DNA of 64,000 bases from JALZMG01 sp963739975 (GTDB taxonomy: Bacteria; Actinomycetota; Acidimicrobiia; Acidimicrobiales; Ilumatobacteraceae), in assembly GCA_963739975.1 (NCBI GenBank), contig CAVUCK010000021.1, positions 1 through 64,000 on the forward strand, in the 5' to 3' direction. Below are positions 23,543-31,740 of this stretch, piece after piece. A program made the translations under genes and the position numbers. Positions within the stretch are counted from its first letter, which is position 1, and every line of letters starts with the position of its first letter. The notes under the pieces were generated by a model that saw only the letters and a program-made list of their open reading frames with translations, was not told where the DNA came from and made no database searches.

Positions 23543-24784
23543 ATGCTTGCAGAACTCGTCCATCACGTGGTCGGCGTCGATCCCGACCGCGACTGGATCA
23601 CCCTCGCCGTGCTCGACGCGCGCACCGCCGGCGTCGTCGCCGAGGGCCGCTTCCCAGCGACCGCGGACGGCTACGACGAGGCCGTCATGGTCGTTGACGG
23701 TCACAGTGTCGAGACCGAGCGGGCCTGGGTGATCGAGGGCTCAGCCGGTTACGGGCGTGGGCTGGCCGTCGCGTTGGGCCGGCGCGGCGGGTGGGTGATC
23801 GAGTTCGACCGGCCCACCCGCAAGGCCAAAGACGGCGCCAAGTCCGACGCCCTGGACGCCATCCGAGCGGCCCGTGAGATGCTCGGCCGCAAGCGGTTGA
23901 GTGTCCCGAGAGCCCACGACGGGGCGCGTGAAGCGATCCGCGTCTACGCGGTGACCAGAGCGGGTGCAGTGCGTGTGCGGACCGGAGCGATCAACGAACT
24001 GAAGGCGATGATCGTCACCGCCGACGAAACGCTGCGTGCCGAGCTGCGCGGGCTGTCCACCGCTCGCCAGGTGGCGACATGCGCCAAGTTCCGTGACCGC
24101 CCCCGTGGCGCCGTCCACGAGCAGGCCACCCGCGCCGTCATGCGCGCTCTTGCGCAACGGGTCCAGGTCCTCGATGCCGAGATCGAAGCTCACGACCGGG
24201 CGCTGCGCGAACTCATCGACCACGCCGCGCCGCAGCTGATCGCTGAACGCGGCATCGGCTACATCACCGCAGCCGAGTTCTACATCGCCTGGTCCCATCC
24301 CGGCCGTTGCCACAGCGAAGCCGCCTTCGCCCGACTCGGTGGCACCTCACCGGTCCCCGCCACCTCCGGACAGAACCAGACCCGCCACCGCCTCAACCGT
24401 GGCGGCGACCGCCAGCTCAACCGGGCGCTCTACCTCGTCGCCGTCACCAAGCAGCGCTGCGACCCAGCCACCCGCGCCTACGTCGCCCGCCGAGTCGCCG
24501 AAGGCAAGACCGAACGCGAAGCGATCCGCTGCATCAAGCGCTTCCTCGCCAGGCGCGTCTGGCGACTCCTCGAGCACTCGAACATCAACGACCGCGCGGT
24601 GAAGGGGGGCGGGGTCAAGGGCGGCCGGAGGCCGGCGCAGCGAACCCTTGAGGCCGGCCCTGTCGATCGCGTCGCCAGCAGCATCAGATCAGCCCCGGCC
24701 ACCGGCCGGGGCCTCCTCGCTCTGTCCGACGGACGGAACCCAGCCCCTCAGCGGCGCCCAAGGAGAACCGAAATCACCGCTTGA
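23543..24784 (+). CDS. IS110 family transposase (DEDD recombinase)
   Basis: This 413-residue recombinase appears intact. The N-terminal RuvC-like DEDD domain shows Asp13 (HHVVGVDPDRDW), Glu65 (WVIEGSAGYG), Asp102 and Asp105 (AKSDALDAIRAAREML). The C-terminal Transposase_20 domain has ERGIGYITAAEFYIAW and ARLGGTSPVPATSGQ with the catalytic Ser275, then RHRLNRGGDRQLNRALY. The tail from ~350 is basic and low-complexity, as in relatives, and contains the 9-bp-stem GC hairpin at 24692-24712. Both catalytic centres are present, so mobility is possible. Confidence 0.93.
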   Translation: MLAELVHHVVGVDPDRDWITLAVLDARTAGVVAEGRFPATADGYDEAVMVVDGHSVETERAWVIEGSAGYGRGLAVALGRRGGWVIEFDRPTRKAKDGAKSDALDAIRAAREMLGRKRLSVPRAHDGAREAIRVYAVTRAGAVRVRTGAINELKAMIVTADETLRAELRGLSTARQVATCAKFRDRPRGAVHEQATRAVMRALAQRVQVLDAEIEAHDRALRELIDHAAPQLIAERGIGYITAAEFYIAWSHPGRCHSEAAFARLGGTSPVPATSGQNQTRHRLNRGGDRQLNRALYLVAVTKQRCDPATRAYVARRVAEGKTEREAIRCIKRFLARRVWRLLEHSNINDRAVKGGGVKGGRRPAQRTLEAGPVDRVASSIRSAPATGRGLLALSDGRNPAPQRRPRRTEITA

Positions 24785-24955
24785 CGGACATAGAAGCATC
24801 ACCTGGTCTTGCGGTTACCGGACGCGCTTATCGGATACGTCGCCCGACGGAACTGGCATCCGCAGTGCCGAGGCAGTGCGGTGCTAGCGATCGCGATCGC
24901 TGTTGAGCACCCTGCCGCCTTGACCGGGAATTCGCCCGGCGCGACTGTGCTGGCC

Positions 24956-25432
24956 ATGCCCACCTGGTCCCAGTTCTCGGTGGCCGCACCGCGCCTGGCC
25001 GGCCGCGCCCACGAGTTGCTGTACCAGTTCGGCGTCGGGCTCGGCTTCCTCGGCACGGTCGACTCGTCTGGCGGCCCGCGGGTGCACCCGCTGTGCCCGA
25101 TCATCTGCGACGGCGAGCTGTACCTTCTGGTGGTCCCCGGCCCGAAGCGCACAGACCTTGAACGCGACGGACGCTTCGCATTGCATTCGTACCCGTGCCC
25201 GGACGACGAGGACGCCGCGTACTTGACCGGCCGCGCTGTTGCGCTCACTGATGAACCCGAACGGCGGGCGATGGTCGAGCAGCAGTTCCTCGGTGAGCGT
25301 TCGGCGATCCCGATCGCGCCCGAGTCGCTGGCGGAGCAGGCCCTGTTCCGTCTGGATATCGAACGCTGCCTGATCACCACGACGACGGGGCACGGCGACC
25401 CGGCGCCGCAGCACGAGGTCTGGCGGGCCTGA
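24956..25432 (+). CDS. Pyridoxamine 5'-phosphate oxidase-like flavin/F420-binding protein
   Basis: The 158-residue protein has the split-barrel FMN/F420-binding fold: GFLGTVDSSGGPRVHPLCPI, a LYLLVVPGPKRTDLERDGRF segment (ligand phosphate-binding strand) and FALHSYPCPDDEDAAYLTGR. Members bind FMN, F420 or haem and are often reductases of unknown substrate. ATG 24956 gives the normal N-terminal helix. It lies directly after the IS110 element, and a CCGGG/CCCGG hairpin is just upstream. Confidence 0.8.
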   Translation: MPTWSQFSVAAPRLAGRAHELLYQFGVGLGFLGTVDSSGGPRVHPLCPIICDGELYLLVVPGPKRTDLERDGRFALHSYPCPDDEDAAYLTGRAVALTDEPERRAMVEQQFLGERSAIPIAPESLAEQALFRLDIERCLITTTTGHGDPAPQHEVWRA

Positions 25433-25709
25433 CGTCGGACGCCGTCTTCGCCAGGCGGCGCCAAGCCGGCCGCATCGGAACACGGTCTGCGACCGCGACG
25501 CCCCGGCGATCGAGGACGCGACGCTCCGTCGTTATCCCCGTCGTTCGAGGACACCCTGCCGGGCACCTTCGGTGCACGACCCGCGGGGATGCCAGGCCGA
25601 CCTGCGGCGGAGGACAGCTCGCGGCCGCCACCCGCGAGGAGCGCCCTCCCGTGGATCGGTCGTGGGCGGACTTGTTGCCGCCGACCGACCCAGAAGCTTC
25701 ACAGGGTCG

Positions 25710-26177
25710 TCATCGACTCGCGGCCGTGGCCGCAGCCCGCTGCGCGGCTGCCGCGCGGATGGCGTCGAGAGGGATACCGGCTTGCTCGCACAGTGTGGCG
25801 AGGTCGAAGTAGATGCTCTCGCCGGCCATCCGGCCGTCGGCGAAGGTCGTCACGTTGGTGAACGGCACACGGAAGGTTCCGCCGGTGGGCGCCACGCCGA
25901 GCCAGTCACCCCCACTTGTGCCGGCCAGGTGACCCCAGGTGACCATCACGTCGTCGCCGAACGCGGTCCCCTGGTCATCCGGCGCCAGGTCGGGAAAGGC
26001 GGTGAAGTAGCCGACATAAGCGTCGCGGGCGGCGGCCCGGCCCTCGCTGCGAAGACCCAACGGCACCGTCTCGAGGTAGCAGTCCTCAGTGAAGGTGTCG
26101 AGCACCGCGTCGTAGTCGCGCCGGGCCTCCGCCTCACGGTGGACCTGGAACAGTCTCGCCATTTCCGTCCGGTTCAT
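25710..26177 (-). CDS. SnoaL-like ester cyclase-type (NTF2 fold) protein
   Basis: The 155-residue protein fits the SnoaL-like family: LFQVHREAEARRDYDAVLDT, the YVGYFTAFPDLAPDDQGTAF core typical of this group, VMVTWGHLAGTSGG and VPFTNVTTFADGRMAGESIY. Members are polyketide cyclases or uncharacterised enzymes. It is divergent from a TetR gene with a perfect palindrome in the 55-bp gap, so it is likely that regulator's target. Confidence 0.8.
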   Translation of the reverse strand: MNRTEMARLFQVHREAEARRDYDAVLDTFTEDCYLETVPLGLRSEGRAAARDAYVGYFTAFPDLAPDDQGTAFGDDVMVTWGHLAGTSGGDWLGVAPTGGTFRVPFTNVTTFADGRMAGESIYFDLATLCEQAGIPLDAIRAAAAQRAAATAASR

Positions 26178-26193
26178 AGCGCCCCCCTTCGGT

Positions 26194-26206
26194 AGAGTTC
26201 AACTCT
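26194..26206. promoter_or_regulatory. Palindromic operator AGAGTTCAACTCT
   Basis: This is a perfect 13-base palindrome with a single central base, between the divergent SnoaL-like and TetR starts. A further half site (GTAGAGT) lies 12 bp on. It is the probable binding site for the adjacent TetR protein. Confidence 0.55.
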
Positions 26207-26232
26207 GCTCAGTAGAGTGATACGATACGAAG

Positions 26233-26859
26233 GTGCGGTCTGTCAAGGCCCCGTCGCTCCGTGCCGAGCAGGCGGCCCAAACCCGCCGGCGCATCCTCGA
26301 CGCCGCGGCGCGAGTGCTCGAACGTCAGGGCTTCGCCGGCACCCGAATCGACGACGTTGCCATCGAGGCCGGAGTGGCTGTACCGACCGTCTACAAGGGG
26401 TTCACCAACAAGGTGAATCTTCTGATCGGAGCCGTGACCCTGACGATGGCCGGCGACGACGACGCCGCTCCGACCGACCAACAAGCCTGGTTCATCGAAC
26501 AGCTCGACGAGCCGGACCCGGTACGTCAGCTCGACCTGATCGCTCGCAACGCCCGACGCATGTATGAGCGTGTCGGCCAGCTCCTCAACGTCCTGCGCGC
26601 GGCAGCGCCACTCGACGCCGACCTCGCACAGGCGTGGCTCGACATCGTTGCGCAACGCCTCGACCGCAGCCGCCGCACCGCCAAGAACCTCACCGCCAAG
26701 GCCCCCGCCCGCCTGCGTCTCTCACGAGACGACACTGCGCTGACACTTCTCGCACTCACCGAGCCCGAGCTGTACACCACCTATACCGCCGGCAATCGAA
26801 CCGCCGCCCAGTACGAAGCCTGGCTCGCCGACGTCCTCTGCCGCGCTCTCCTCAATTGA
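26233..26859 (+). CDS. TetR/AcrR family transcriptional regulator
   Basis: The 208-residue regulator begins at GTG. Its HTH is AAQTRRRILDAAARVLERQG, then FAGTRIDDVAIEAGVAVPTV and YKGFTNKVNLL. The C-terminal helices end in a TetR-like module (LALTEPELYTTYTAGNRTAA). It faces the SnoaL-like gene and probably represses it. Confidence 0.9.
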   Translation: MRSVKAPSLRAEQAAQTRRRILDAAARVLERQGFAGTRIDDVAIEAGVAVPTVYKGFTNKVNLLIGAVTLTMAGDDDAAPTDQQAWFIEQLDEPDPVRQLDLIARNARRMYERVGQLLNVLRAAAPLDADLAQAWLDIVAQRLDRSRRTAKNLTAKAPARLRLSRDDTALTLLALTEPELYTTYTAGNRTAAQYEAWLADVLCRALLN

Positions 26860-27052
26860 TGCGCCGCTGGACACCGGCGACACCTCGTTCGTCAGCCAGA
26901 CGACGATCCGCAGGCATTTCGAGAGCGACCCTGCCGGAGCCCACGACGCTACGAGAACCCTCGCAACGTGCACACCTCAACACAAGCAGGCATGTCGGTC
27001 GCCTGCAGTTCCGACCGTTGCCTGGAGCGATCCGGCGGTCGACGGCGAGTAC

Positions 27053-27079
27053 GTACAGGCCACCTGGCTCAAACTGTAC
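27053..27079. promoter_or_regulatory. Inverted repeat upstream of toxin-antitoxin genes
   Basis: GTACAG (27053-27058) and CTGTAC (27074-27079) are inverted repeats ending 9 bp before the antitoxin start. Type II antitoxins commonly autoregulate through such sites. The 5' part of the interval 26860-27052 holds no gene. Confidence 0.4.
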
Positions 27080-27088
27080 ACTTGTGCT

Positions 27089-27352
27089 GTGGACGTCGCC
27101 GTGACCGAACTTCGAGCGCATCTCAGTGATTGGCTCGCCCGCGCCGATGCTGGCGAAGAGATCGTCGTCACCGAGCGTGGGATACCGGTCGCCAGGCTCA
27201 CCGGGCTGCGTTCGCGAGCGGTGCTCGAACGCCTCACCGTCGACGGCGTGATCGCCCGGCCAACGCAGATAGGACGGCCGACGGCGAAGGGGCGGCCCCG
27301 ACCTCGCCCGCGTCGCCCTGTCGCTGAACTCGTCAGTGAGCAGCGACGCTGA
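27089..27352 (+). CDS. Phd/YefM family antitoxin
   Basis: The 87-residue protein has the Phd/YefM fold in its first half (VAVTELRAHLSDWLARADAG, then EEIVVTERGIPVARL), which binds operator DNA, and an extended basic/Pro C-terminus that would wrap the toxin. It starts at GTG and its stop is 3 bp before the PIN toxin gene. It should neutralise that toxin and autoregulate the pair. Confidence 0.88.
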   Translation: MDVAVTELRAHLSDWLARADAGEEIVVTERGIPVARLTGLRSRAVLERLTVDGVIARPTQIGRPTAKGRPRPRPRRPVAELVSEQRR

Positions 27353-27355
27353 CCG

Positions 27356-27787
27356 GTGGCGGTGGTCTATTTCGATTCCAGCGCACTCGTGAAGCTGGTC
27401 GTCGATGAGGACGGCAGCGACCTCGCCGCCGAGTTGTGGGACCACTGCGACGCTGCACTGTCGAGCCGCCTGGCGTATCCCGAGGTGCGCGCCGCCCTTG
27501 CCGCCGCCGGCCGCAATGACGACCTCGAGCGGCGCGATCTGCTTGCCGCGCTCGACATGTGGGAGCAACTGTGGGCGGCAGCTCGCCCAGTCGAGCTGAC
27601 GGTCGACGTCGAACGCCGCGCCGGAGAGCTGGCGTCACGACACGCCCTTCGCGGGGCCGACGCCGTACACCTGGCGAGCGCGTTGGTCGTTGGACCAACT
27701 GACCTCGTCGTCGCAGTGTGGGATCGTCGCCTCCGCGCCGGCGTCGTCGCCGAGCACCTCGCGATCGCGCCGGCCAGCCGGCCGTGA
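27356..27787 (+). CDS. PIN-domain toxin (VapC-like ribonuclease)
   Basis: The 143-residue protein has the PIN nuclease acidic residues: Asp in VVYFDSSALVKL (residue 7), Glu in LAYPEVRAAL (about 41), Asp in LRGADAVHLASAL (about 99) and Asp in VAVWDRRLR (about 122). VapC toxins are Mg-dependent RNases that cut tRNA or rRNA. It is paired with the upstream Phd-type antitoxin. The module is complete and looks functional. Confidence 0.9.
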   Translation: MAVVYFDSSALVKLVVDEDGSDLAAELWDHCDAALSSRLAYPEVRAALAAAGRNDDLERRDLLAALDMWEQLWAAARPVELTVDVERRAGELASRHALRGADAVHLASALVVGPTDLVVAVWDRRLRAGVVAEHLAIAPASRP

Positions 27788-27901
27788 TACGGCAGCAACG
27801 TCTTCGGCAGACATGACTCCGAACGCGAGCACCGAACTTCGGCGACACGCCCGGCCGCGCTCGCCCCGAACGGGAGGTACGTGCGCCGGCCAAGCGGCGG
27901 C

Positions 27902-28127
27902 AATCACGGTCAGGCCAAGCCGAAGCTCGGCCTCGGCGATGGTGTCCGCCACCTCATGGGCGGCGACGCCGGTCGCGAAGGACGGCGGGATGCCGCAGCG
28001 CCAGATGGCCGCCTCGATCGGGTCCACCGAGAGCACGAGCGCGGCGAGACGACGGCCCAGGCCATTGGCGATCGCGCTCTTTCCCCGACCCCGGCAGCCC
28101 GCTGAGCACGACGAGCATGGCGGCCAT
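27902..28127 (-). pseudogene. Truncated, frameshifted P-loop kinase (AAA/zeta-like)
   Basis: The minus strand from ATG 28127 reads MAAMLVVLSGLPGSGK, a Walker A motif, but then shifts frame. The next frame continues SAIANGLGRRLAALVLSVDP and IEAAIWRCGIPPSFATG. Removing one G near 28079 restores GSGKSAIA. Homology then stops after AEAELRLGLTVI, where the expected Walker B region is missing. So this is an N-terminal third of a small-molecule kinase-like ATPase with one indel and a lost 3' end. It ends beside the VapC gene. Confidence 0.65.
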
Positions 28128-28429
28128 CTTGACGCGTGCCGGTCAGTCGTCGCCGGTGTCCGGGTTCAGCGTCCGAATATTCCAAAGTGTCACAATCCGA
28201 CAACCGCGTCCGGGTATCCCAACCCGGCGCGTCCTCGATCCCCTGCGCCGTGCGAGGCTGCGACGTCACCGTCTCCGGCGTGACGCTGCAGATCATTGCG
28301 GCGGTGTCAGCCGGGTGTGGCACGGCGCGGGCGTCGGTCGACACGCGCACCATGTCACGACGAGGCGTGGTGCGCGGGCGCGAGCGGGATGGTCGACGAA
28401 TCCTGCGGGCGATGGTCTGCTCGGTTCGG
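28128..28429. other. Non-coding interval with repeat-like segment
   Basis: No credible gene is seen. Positions 28194-28236 resemble the 18982-19024 element (ATCCGACAAC, GTCCG, CCCGGC, GCGTCCTC). The remainder is composition-neutral sequence between the kinase fragment and the cupin gene. Confidence 0.4.
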
Positions 28430-28948
28430 TCAGGTTCGAGCGATCGGGTTGAACGGTGGTGGACCGAGGATCTCGATGCCACCGTTCTTGCGTGCCGACG
28501 CCTGGACGCAGTCCATGTCGACCGGCCCGGCGTCGAGGCCTCGGCGGTCGTCGCTGGCGACAGGTTCGCTGGCGTCCATGTAGAAGGCTTGGCAGCACCC
28601 GGGGGTGTGGAGGCACAGCAGCCGCGCGCCCTCGGCGCCGGAGACCATGAAGGCGTGCGGGACGCCGCGTGGGGCGCTGGCGATGCCGCCCGTGCCGACG
28701 ACGTGTTCGTGTCCGTCGAGGTGCATGAGGATCTCGCCCTCCAGCACGATCATCGTCTCGTCGGAGTCGGGGTGCTGGTGCAGCGGGGTGACCTTGCCGT
28801 GATCCATTCTGTCCTCGAAGAGCAGGAACGCGCCGTCGGTTTCCTGGGCAGTCGCTTTCCAGATGTGCAAGCCGCCACCGAGGAACCAGCGTCGCTCGCC
28901 GTCCTCTCGCGCTCGTACCAGGGACTGCCGGACTGTGCTGTCGTTCAT
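28430..28948 (-). CDS. Cupin domain protein
   Basis: The 172-residue protein has cupin motif 1 as HQHPDSDETMIVLEGEILMH (metal-binding His, His, Glu) and motif 2 as APRGVPHAFMV (His). A long N-terminal segment (WFLGGGLHIWKATAQETDGA) resembles quercetin-dioxygenase-like small cupins. The substrate is unknown. It starts at ATG 28948, divergent from a TetR gene with an inverted repeat between. Confidence 0.85.
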   Translation of the reverse strand: MNDSTVRQSLVRAREDGERRWFLGGGLHIWKATAQETDGAFLLFEDRMDHGKVTPLHQHPDSDETMIVLEGEILMHLDGHEHVVGTGGIASAPRGVPHAFMVSGAEGARLLCLHTPGCCQAFYMDASEPVASDDRRGLDAGPVDMDCVQASARKNGGIEILGPPPFNPIART

Positions 28949-28968
28949 AGCGCCGTCGATTCCGTAGA

Positions 28969-28984
28969 TGGGACATACATCCCA
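28969..28984. promoter_or_regulatory. Inverted repeat TGGGA-N6-TCCCA
   Basis: TGGGACATACATCCCA lies in the 54-bp gap between the divergent cupin and TetR genes. Five-base arms around a six-base spacer suit a TetR dimer. Confidence 0.5.
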
Positions 28985-29002
28985 CAAAGAGACTCGCATA
29001 CC

Positions 29003-29668
29003 ATGGAGGACATGTCAACGCCCTACGAGCTCGGAGGACGCTCGGCACAGAAGGCCCGCACCCGAGCCGCACTCGTGGCCGCCGCTCGCGAGCTCGTCGC
29101 GGCCGGCGTCACGCCAACGGTCGAGGACGCCGCGGAGGTCGCTTCCATCTCCCGCAGCGCCGCATACCGCTACTTCTCCAACAAGCGTGCACTGCTCGTC
29201 GCCGCACATCCCGAGGTCGCGGCCACATCGATGCTGCCGGTCGATCCCCCAGCGGATCCCGCGGCGCGACTCGACGCTGTCGTGGGCAACTTCAGCGCCA
29301 TGATCCTCGACACCGAAGCCCAGCAGCGCACGATGCTACGCCTCTCGCTCGAAGCGGACACCGACGAACGAGCCGCCCTCCCACTGCGCCAAGGGCGCGC
29401 CATCGCCTGGATCACCGAGGCCCTCGAAAACCTCGACAGCGACCTCTCCGCCGAGCAACTCCACCAGCTCGTGCTCAGCATCCGCGCCACGATCGGCATC
29501 GAAGCGCTCGTGTGGCTCGTCGACGTCGCCGGCCTCTCGAGGGACGACGCCGTCGCAGTCACACGCTGGTCCGCGCAGGCACTACTGAAGCACGCCACCG
29601 AGGTTCCGCCCCCCACCGCCACCGGACCCGACAAGACGAGCCACTCACGAGCGCACGAGACGACATGA
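29003..29668 (+). CDS. TetR family transcriptional regulator
   Basis: The 221-residue regulator has an N-terminal HTH (KARTRAALVAAARELVAAGV, then TPTVEDAAEVASISRSAAYR and YFSNKRALL) and a helical effector domain with TIGIEALVWLVDVAGLSRDD. ATG 29003 is used; ATG 29012 is preceded by GGAGG at very short spacing. It probably controls the divergent cupin gene. Confidence 0.88.
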   Translation: MEDMSTPYELGGRSAQKARTRAALVAAARELVAAGVTPTVEDAAEVASISRSAAYRYFSNKRALLVAAHPEVAATSMLPVDPPADPAARLDAVVGNFSAMILDTEAQQRTMLRLSLEADTDERAALPLRQGRAIAWITEALENLDSDLSAEQLHQLVLSIRATIGIEALVWLVDVAGLSRDDAVAVTRWSAQALLKHATEVPPPTATGPDKTSHSRAHETT

Positions 29669-29829
29669 ACACGAACAGGCCGAAGACGACGATCGACCGC
29701 CGCTCGAAGCGATCAACGAGACACGAAGACCACCGCCGCTTACCGCTGCGTACCGCCCTGCGCTGATCCGTCCACGGCCGGCCAGAACGACCGCTTGCCA
29801 AGGCGAATCACAGCTGTGTAACTGGCGGC

Positions 29830-30171
29830 ATGAGCGCTGTCGGAGAGCTCGAACGAGCGCTCTCGGACTACCCGTTGATGCTCACCGTCGAGGAAGCGGC
29901 CCGCCTGTTGCGGGTCAGTCGAGCGCACGGCTACGCCCTCGTGCGGCGCTACCTGGAGACCGACGGGCGTGAGGGGATCCCGGCGCTGCGCATCGGCTCA
30001 GCCCTTCGCGTTCCGCGCTGGGCGCTCGCCTACGGTCGCAGTGGTCGAGGAGTGCCGAGTGAGTCGAACCCGGAGCGAGTACGTGCTCTCGCCGCCGAGC
30101 AAAGCATTGGCACGGGCTGCCTCGACACCGCAGTCGGCGCTGATTCGAGGCGTCCGGGTCGACGACCGTGA
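29830..30171 (+). CDS. Helix-turn-helix (excisionase/AlpA-like) DNA-binding protein
   Basis: The 113-residue protein has a winged-helix excisionase-like domain, PLMLTVEEAARLLRVSRAHG, then YALVRRYLETD and PALRIGSALRVPRWAL, ending near residue 70. Such proteins direct recombinases or regulate mobile elements. The last ~40 residues overlap the GNAT gene in another frame and may be read-through. No integrase is present nearby, so its partner is unknown. Confidence 0.7.
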   Translation: MSAVGELERALSDYPLMLTVEEAARLLRVSRAHGYALVRRYLETDGREGIPALRIGSALRVPRWALAYGRSGRGVPSESNPERVRALAAEQSIGTGCLDTAVGADSRRPGRRP

Positions 30172-30550
30172 CGTACTTGCCTCGCTGCTGCTTGACGCCT
30201 ACCGGGGCACCGTCGATGACGAGGGCGAGGGCAACGAGGAGGCGCACGCCGCGATCGACGACTACTTCGCCCGGCTCGTCTGGGGGCACTCGATGGTCCT
30301 CGACGAAGGCGATTCCCTGAGCGCTATCTCCTTCATTGTGATCGTCGACGGACGCCACTACGTCGATCCCGTCGCGACGGCCAGCACCCGCAAGGGCGAA
30401 GGACGCGGACGCGCCGTCGTGCTCGCGTCGCTCCGATCGCTCGCCGCCGATGGGGTACGAGAGGTCGGTGCCGTCATCACCGATGGCAACACGCCGTCAG
30501 AGCGGCTGTTCGCGGGGCTCGGGTTCGTCCGAGTCGGCACATGGAGCTGA
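30059..30550 (+). CDS. GNAT family N-acetyltransferase
   Basis: The ~163-residue protein has the GNAT fold: IRGVRVDDRDVLASLLLDAY, RGTVDDEGEGNEEA, the central strand SAISFIVIVDGRHYVDPVAT, acetyl-CoA loop ASTRKGEGRGRAVVLASLRS, and the closing GNTPSERLFAGLGFVRVG. I choose GTG 30059, which has a GAGGAG ribosome site six bases upstream and lies inside the preceding gene. The acceptor is unknown. Confidence 0.85.
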   Translation: MSRTRSEYVLSPPSKALARAASTPQSALIRGVRVDDRDVLASLLLDAYRGTVDDEGEGNEEAHAAIDDYFARLVWGHSMVLDEGDSLSAISFIVIVDGRHYVDPVATASTRKGEGRGRAVVLASLRSLAADGVREVGAVITDGNTPSERLFAGLGFVRVGTWS

Positions 30551-30655
30551 CCCAAGTCCAACCCGGCGCAAACACCAAACGACGCGACCGAACGACGGGC
30601 CCTGACGACGGCGATGACGATGCATAGCGGCATCTCGGCGGCGTGGGTGCCGGCG

Positions 30656-31423
30656 TCAGCTGGGTCTGAGCGACGAGAGGGAGCTCGACGGCACGTGAAT
30701 CCACCCCTCCCGCCGCGCCGCGTCGCCCTGGGACTCGGTGGGCGGGTGAGTTGACGCAGTCTTGGCAGCGATCGCCACGAGTGCGGAGATCAGCGCATCG
30801 AGGACGTGATCCGACTGGACGCACGCCTGTCGTGCCGGCTGAAGGTCAAGCCAGCTGGCGAGTGCGCGCTCGAGTTCCGTAACGATGCGCTGCCTCACGA
30901 CGATTGCCGCAGTTCGATCTCGACGGTCCTTGTACCCATGGCACTCGATGCCCCAGGCAGCAAGCGCCGCCGCCGGATACGTCTCGACCAGCCTCCCGCT
31001 TCCGTCCCGCGCCGCTGGTGCTCCCCATACCTCGTCCGCCCAACGTCGTTGCAGGAGCGCGCACCTCATCGCAACGGAGCCGAGCTTGTCTGCCGAGACC
31101 GACAGTGCCGCGCGGATGCCGTGCTGCCGGATGGCGCGGTCAGTGTCCCGATGCGTGAGCGTGGATCGATCAACGCCACCTGGCCAGGGACGGAACGAGC
31201 CGTGCGCCTCGATTGCGTCGACGAAGGCGGCTGGCCATCCGAGCGGCGAATCGACGCCGACGACGTCGACCGTGCGAACGGCATCAACGAGCGTGTCGTC
31301 ATCGAGACGCCCCTTGACGGTCATGGCGGTCCAAGCAATTGCATCGCGAGTGACCCGCACGACACCTGTCGCTCTCGCTTCAGCAGCAAGGTCGATGCCG
31401 AGAACATCCACCGTGATGATCAT
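30656..31423 (-). CDS. DUF429 family protein (RNase H-like fold)
   Basis: The 255-residue protein has the DUF429 layout: VLGIDLAAEARATGVVRV at the start (first acidic residue), VDVVGVDSPLGWP, then the RHTD-like region STLTHRDTDRAIRQHG, GRLVETYPAAALAAWGIE and SDHVLDALISALVAIA at the end. The acidic residues fit an RNase H-like nuclease centre, but no activity has been shown for the family to my knowledge. ATG 31423 gives the normal start. Confidence 0.8.
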   Translation of the reverse strand: MIITVDVLGIDLAAEARATGVVRVTRDAIAWTAMTVKGRLDDDTLVDAVRTVDVVGVDSPLGWPAAFVDAIEAHGSFRPWPGGVDRSTLTHRDTDRAIRQHGIRAALSVSADKLGSVAMRCALLQRRWADEVWGAPAARDGSGRLVETYPAAALAAWGIECHGYKDRRDRTAAIVVRQRIVTELERALASWLDLQPARQACVQSDHVLDALISALVAIAAKTASTHPPTESQGDAARREGWIHVPSSSLSSLRPS

Positions 31424-31740
31424 GCCCGAGGGGATGCGCGCACCGAACGCGCACTCCGAACGACGGTTGACCCAGAGCGTCAAGGGCGCCCGATCGGCAT
31501 GTACTTGCGGCGGTCATCGTGCTGACGTGGTCGGCACGAGCGGTGACGACCGGGCCCACCGGTCGATCGGGACCCAGGTGAGGATCCGATCCAGCCAGCC
31601 GCCGACTGTCGCCTCTGGAACGGCGCTGGCACGTGACGGTCGGCGACGGTGATCGTGACGCGTCACGGACGTGTCACGGACGCGTCTCGGACCGAGCCGA
31701 CCGTCGGGCACGGGGGAACGTTCCTCCTAGGCTCGCGGCC
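31424..31740. other. Divergent intergenic region with short tandem motif
   Basis: This interval separates the divergent DUF429 and nitrobindin genes. No gene is supported. A run of three 11-base units (GCGTCACGGAC, GTGTCACGGAC, GCGTCTCGGAC) lies at 31659-31692. They could be regulator half sites for either gene. Confidence 0.4.

Larger units (their letters stand above)
23344..24837 (+). mobile_element. IS110 family insertion sequence
   Basis: The element holds one transposase gene with a ~200-bp non-coding 5' end and a short 3' end, the usual layout of the IS110 group, with no long terminal inverted repeats. The 10-base string CTTATCGGAT occurs at both putative edges (23344-23353 and 24828-24837), 1484 bp apart, which equals a normal IS110 length. 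I therefore place the boundaries at these repeats. IS110 enzymes insert at RNA-guided targets and leave only short core repeats, so exact ends are uncertain. Confidence 0.65.

Noticed and set aside
24692..24712. GC hairpin as transcription terminator of the IS110 gene
   Set aside because: It lies inside the reading frame before the stop, so it is more likely part of the element's structured end; termination cannot be claimed.
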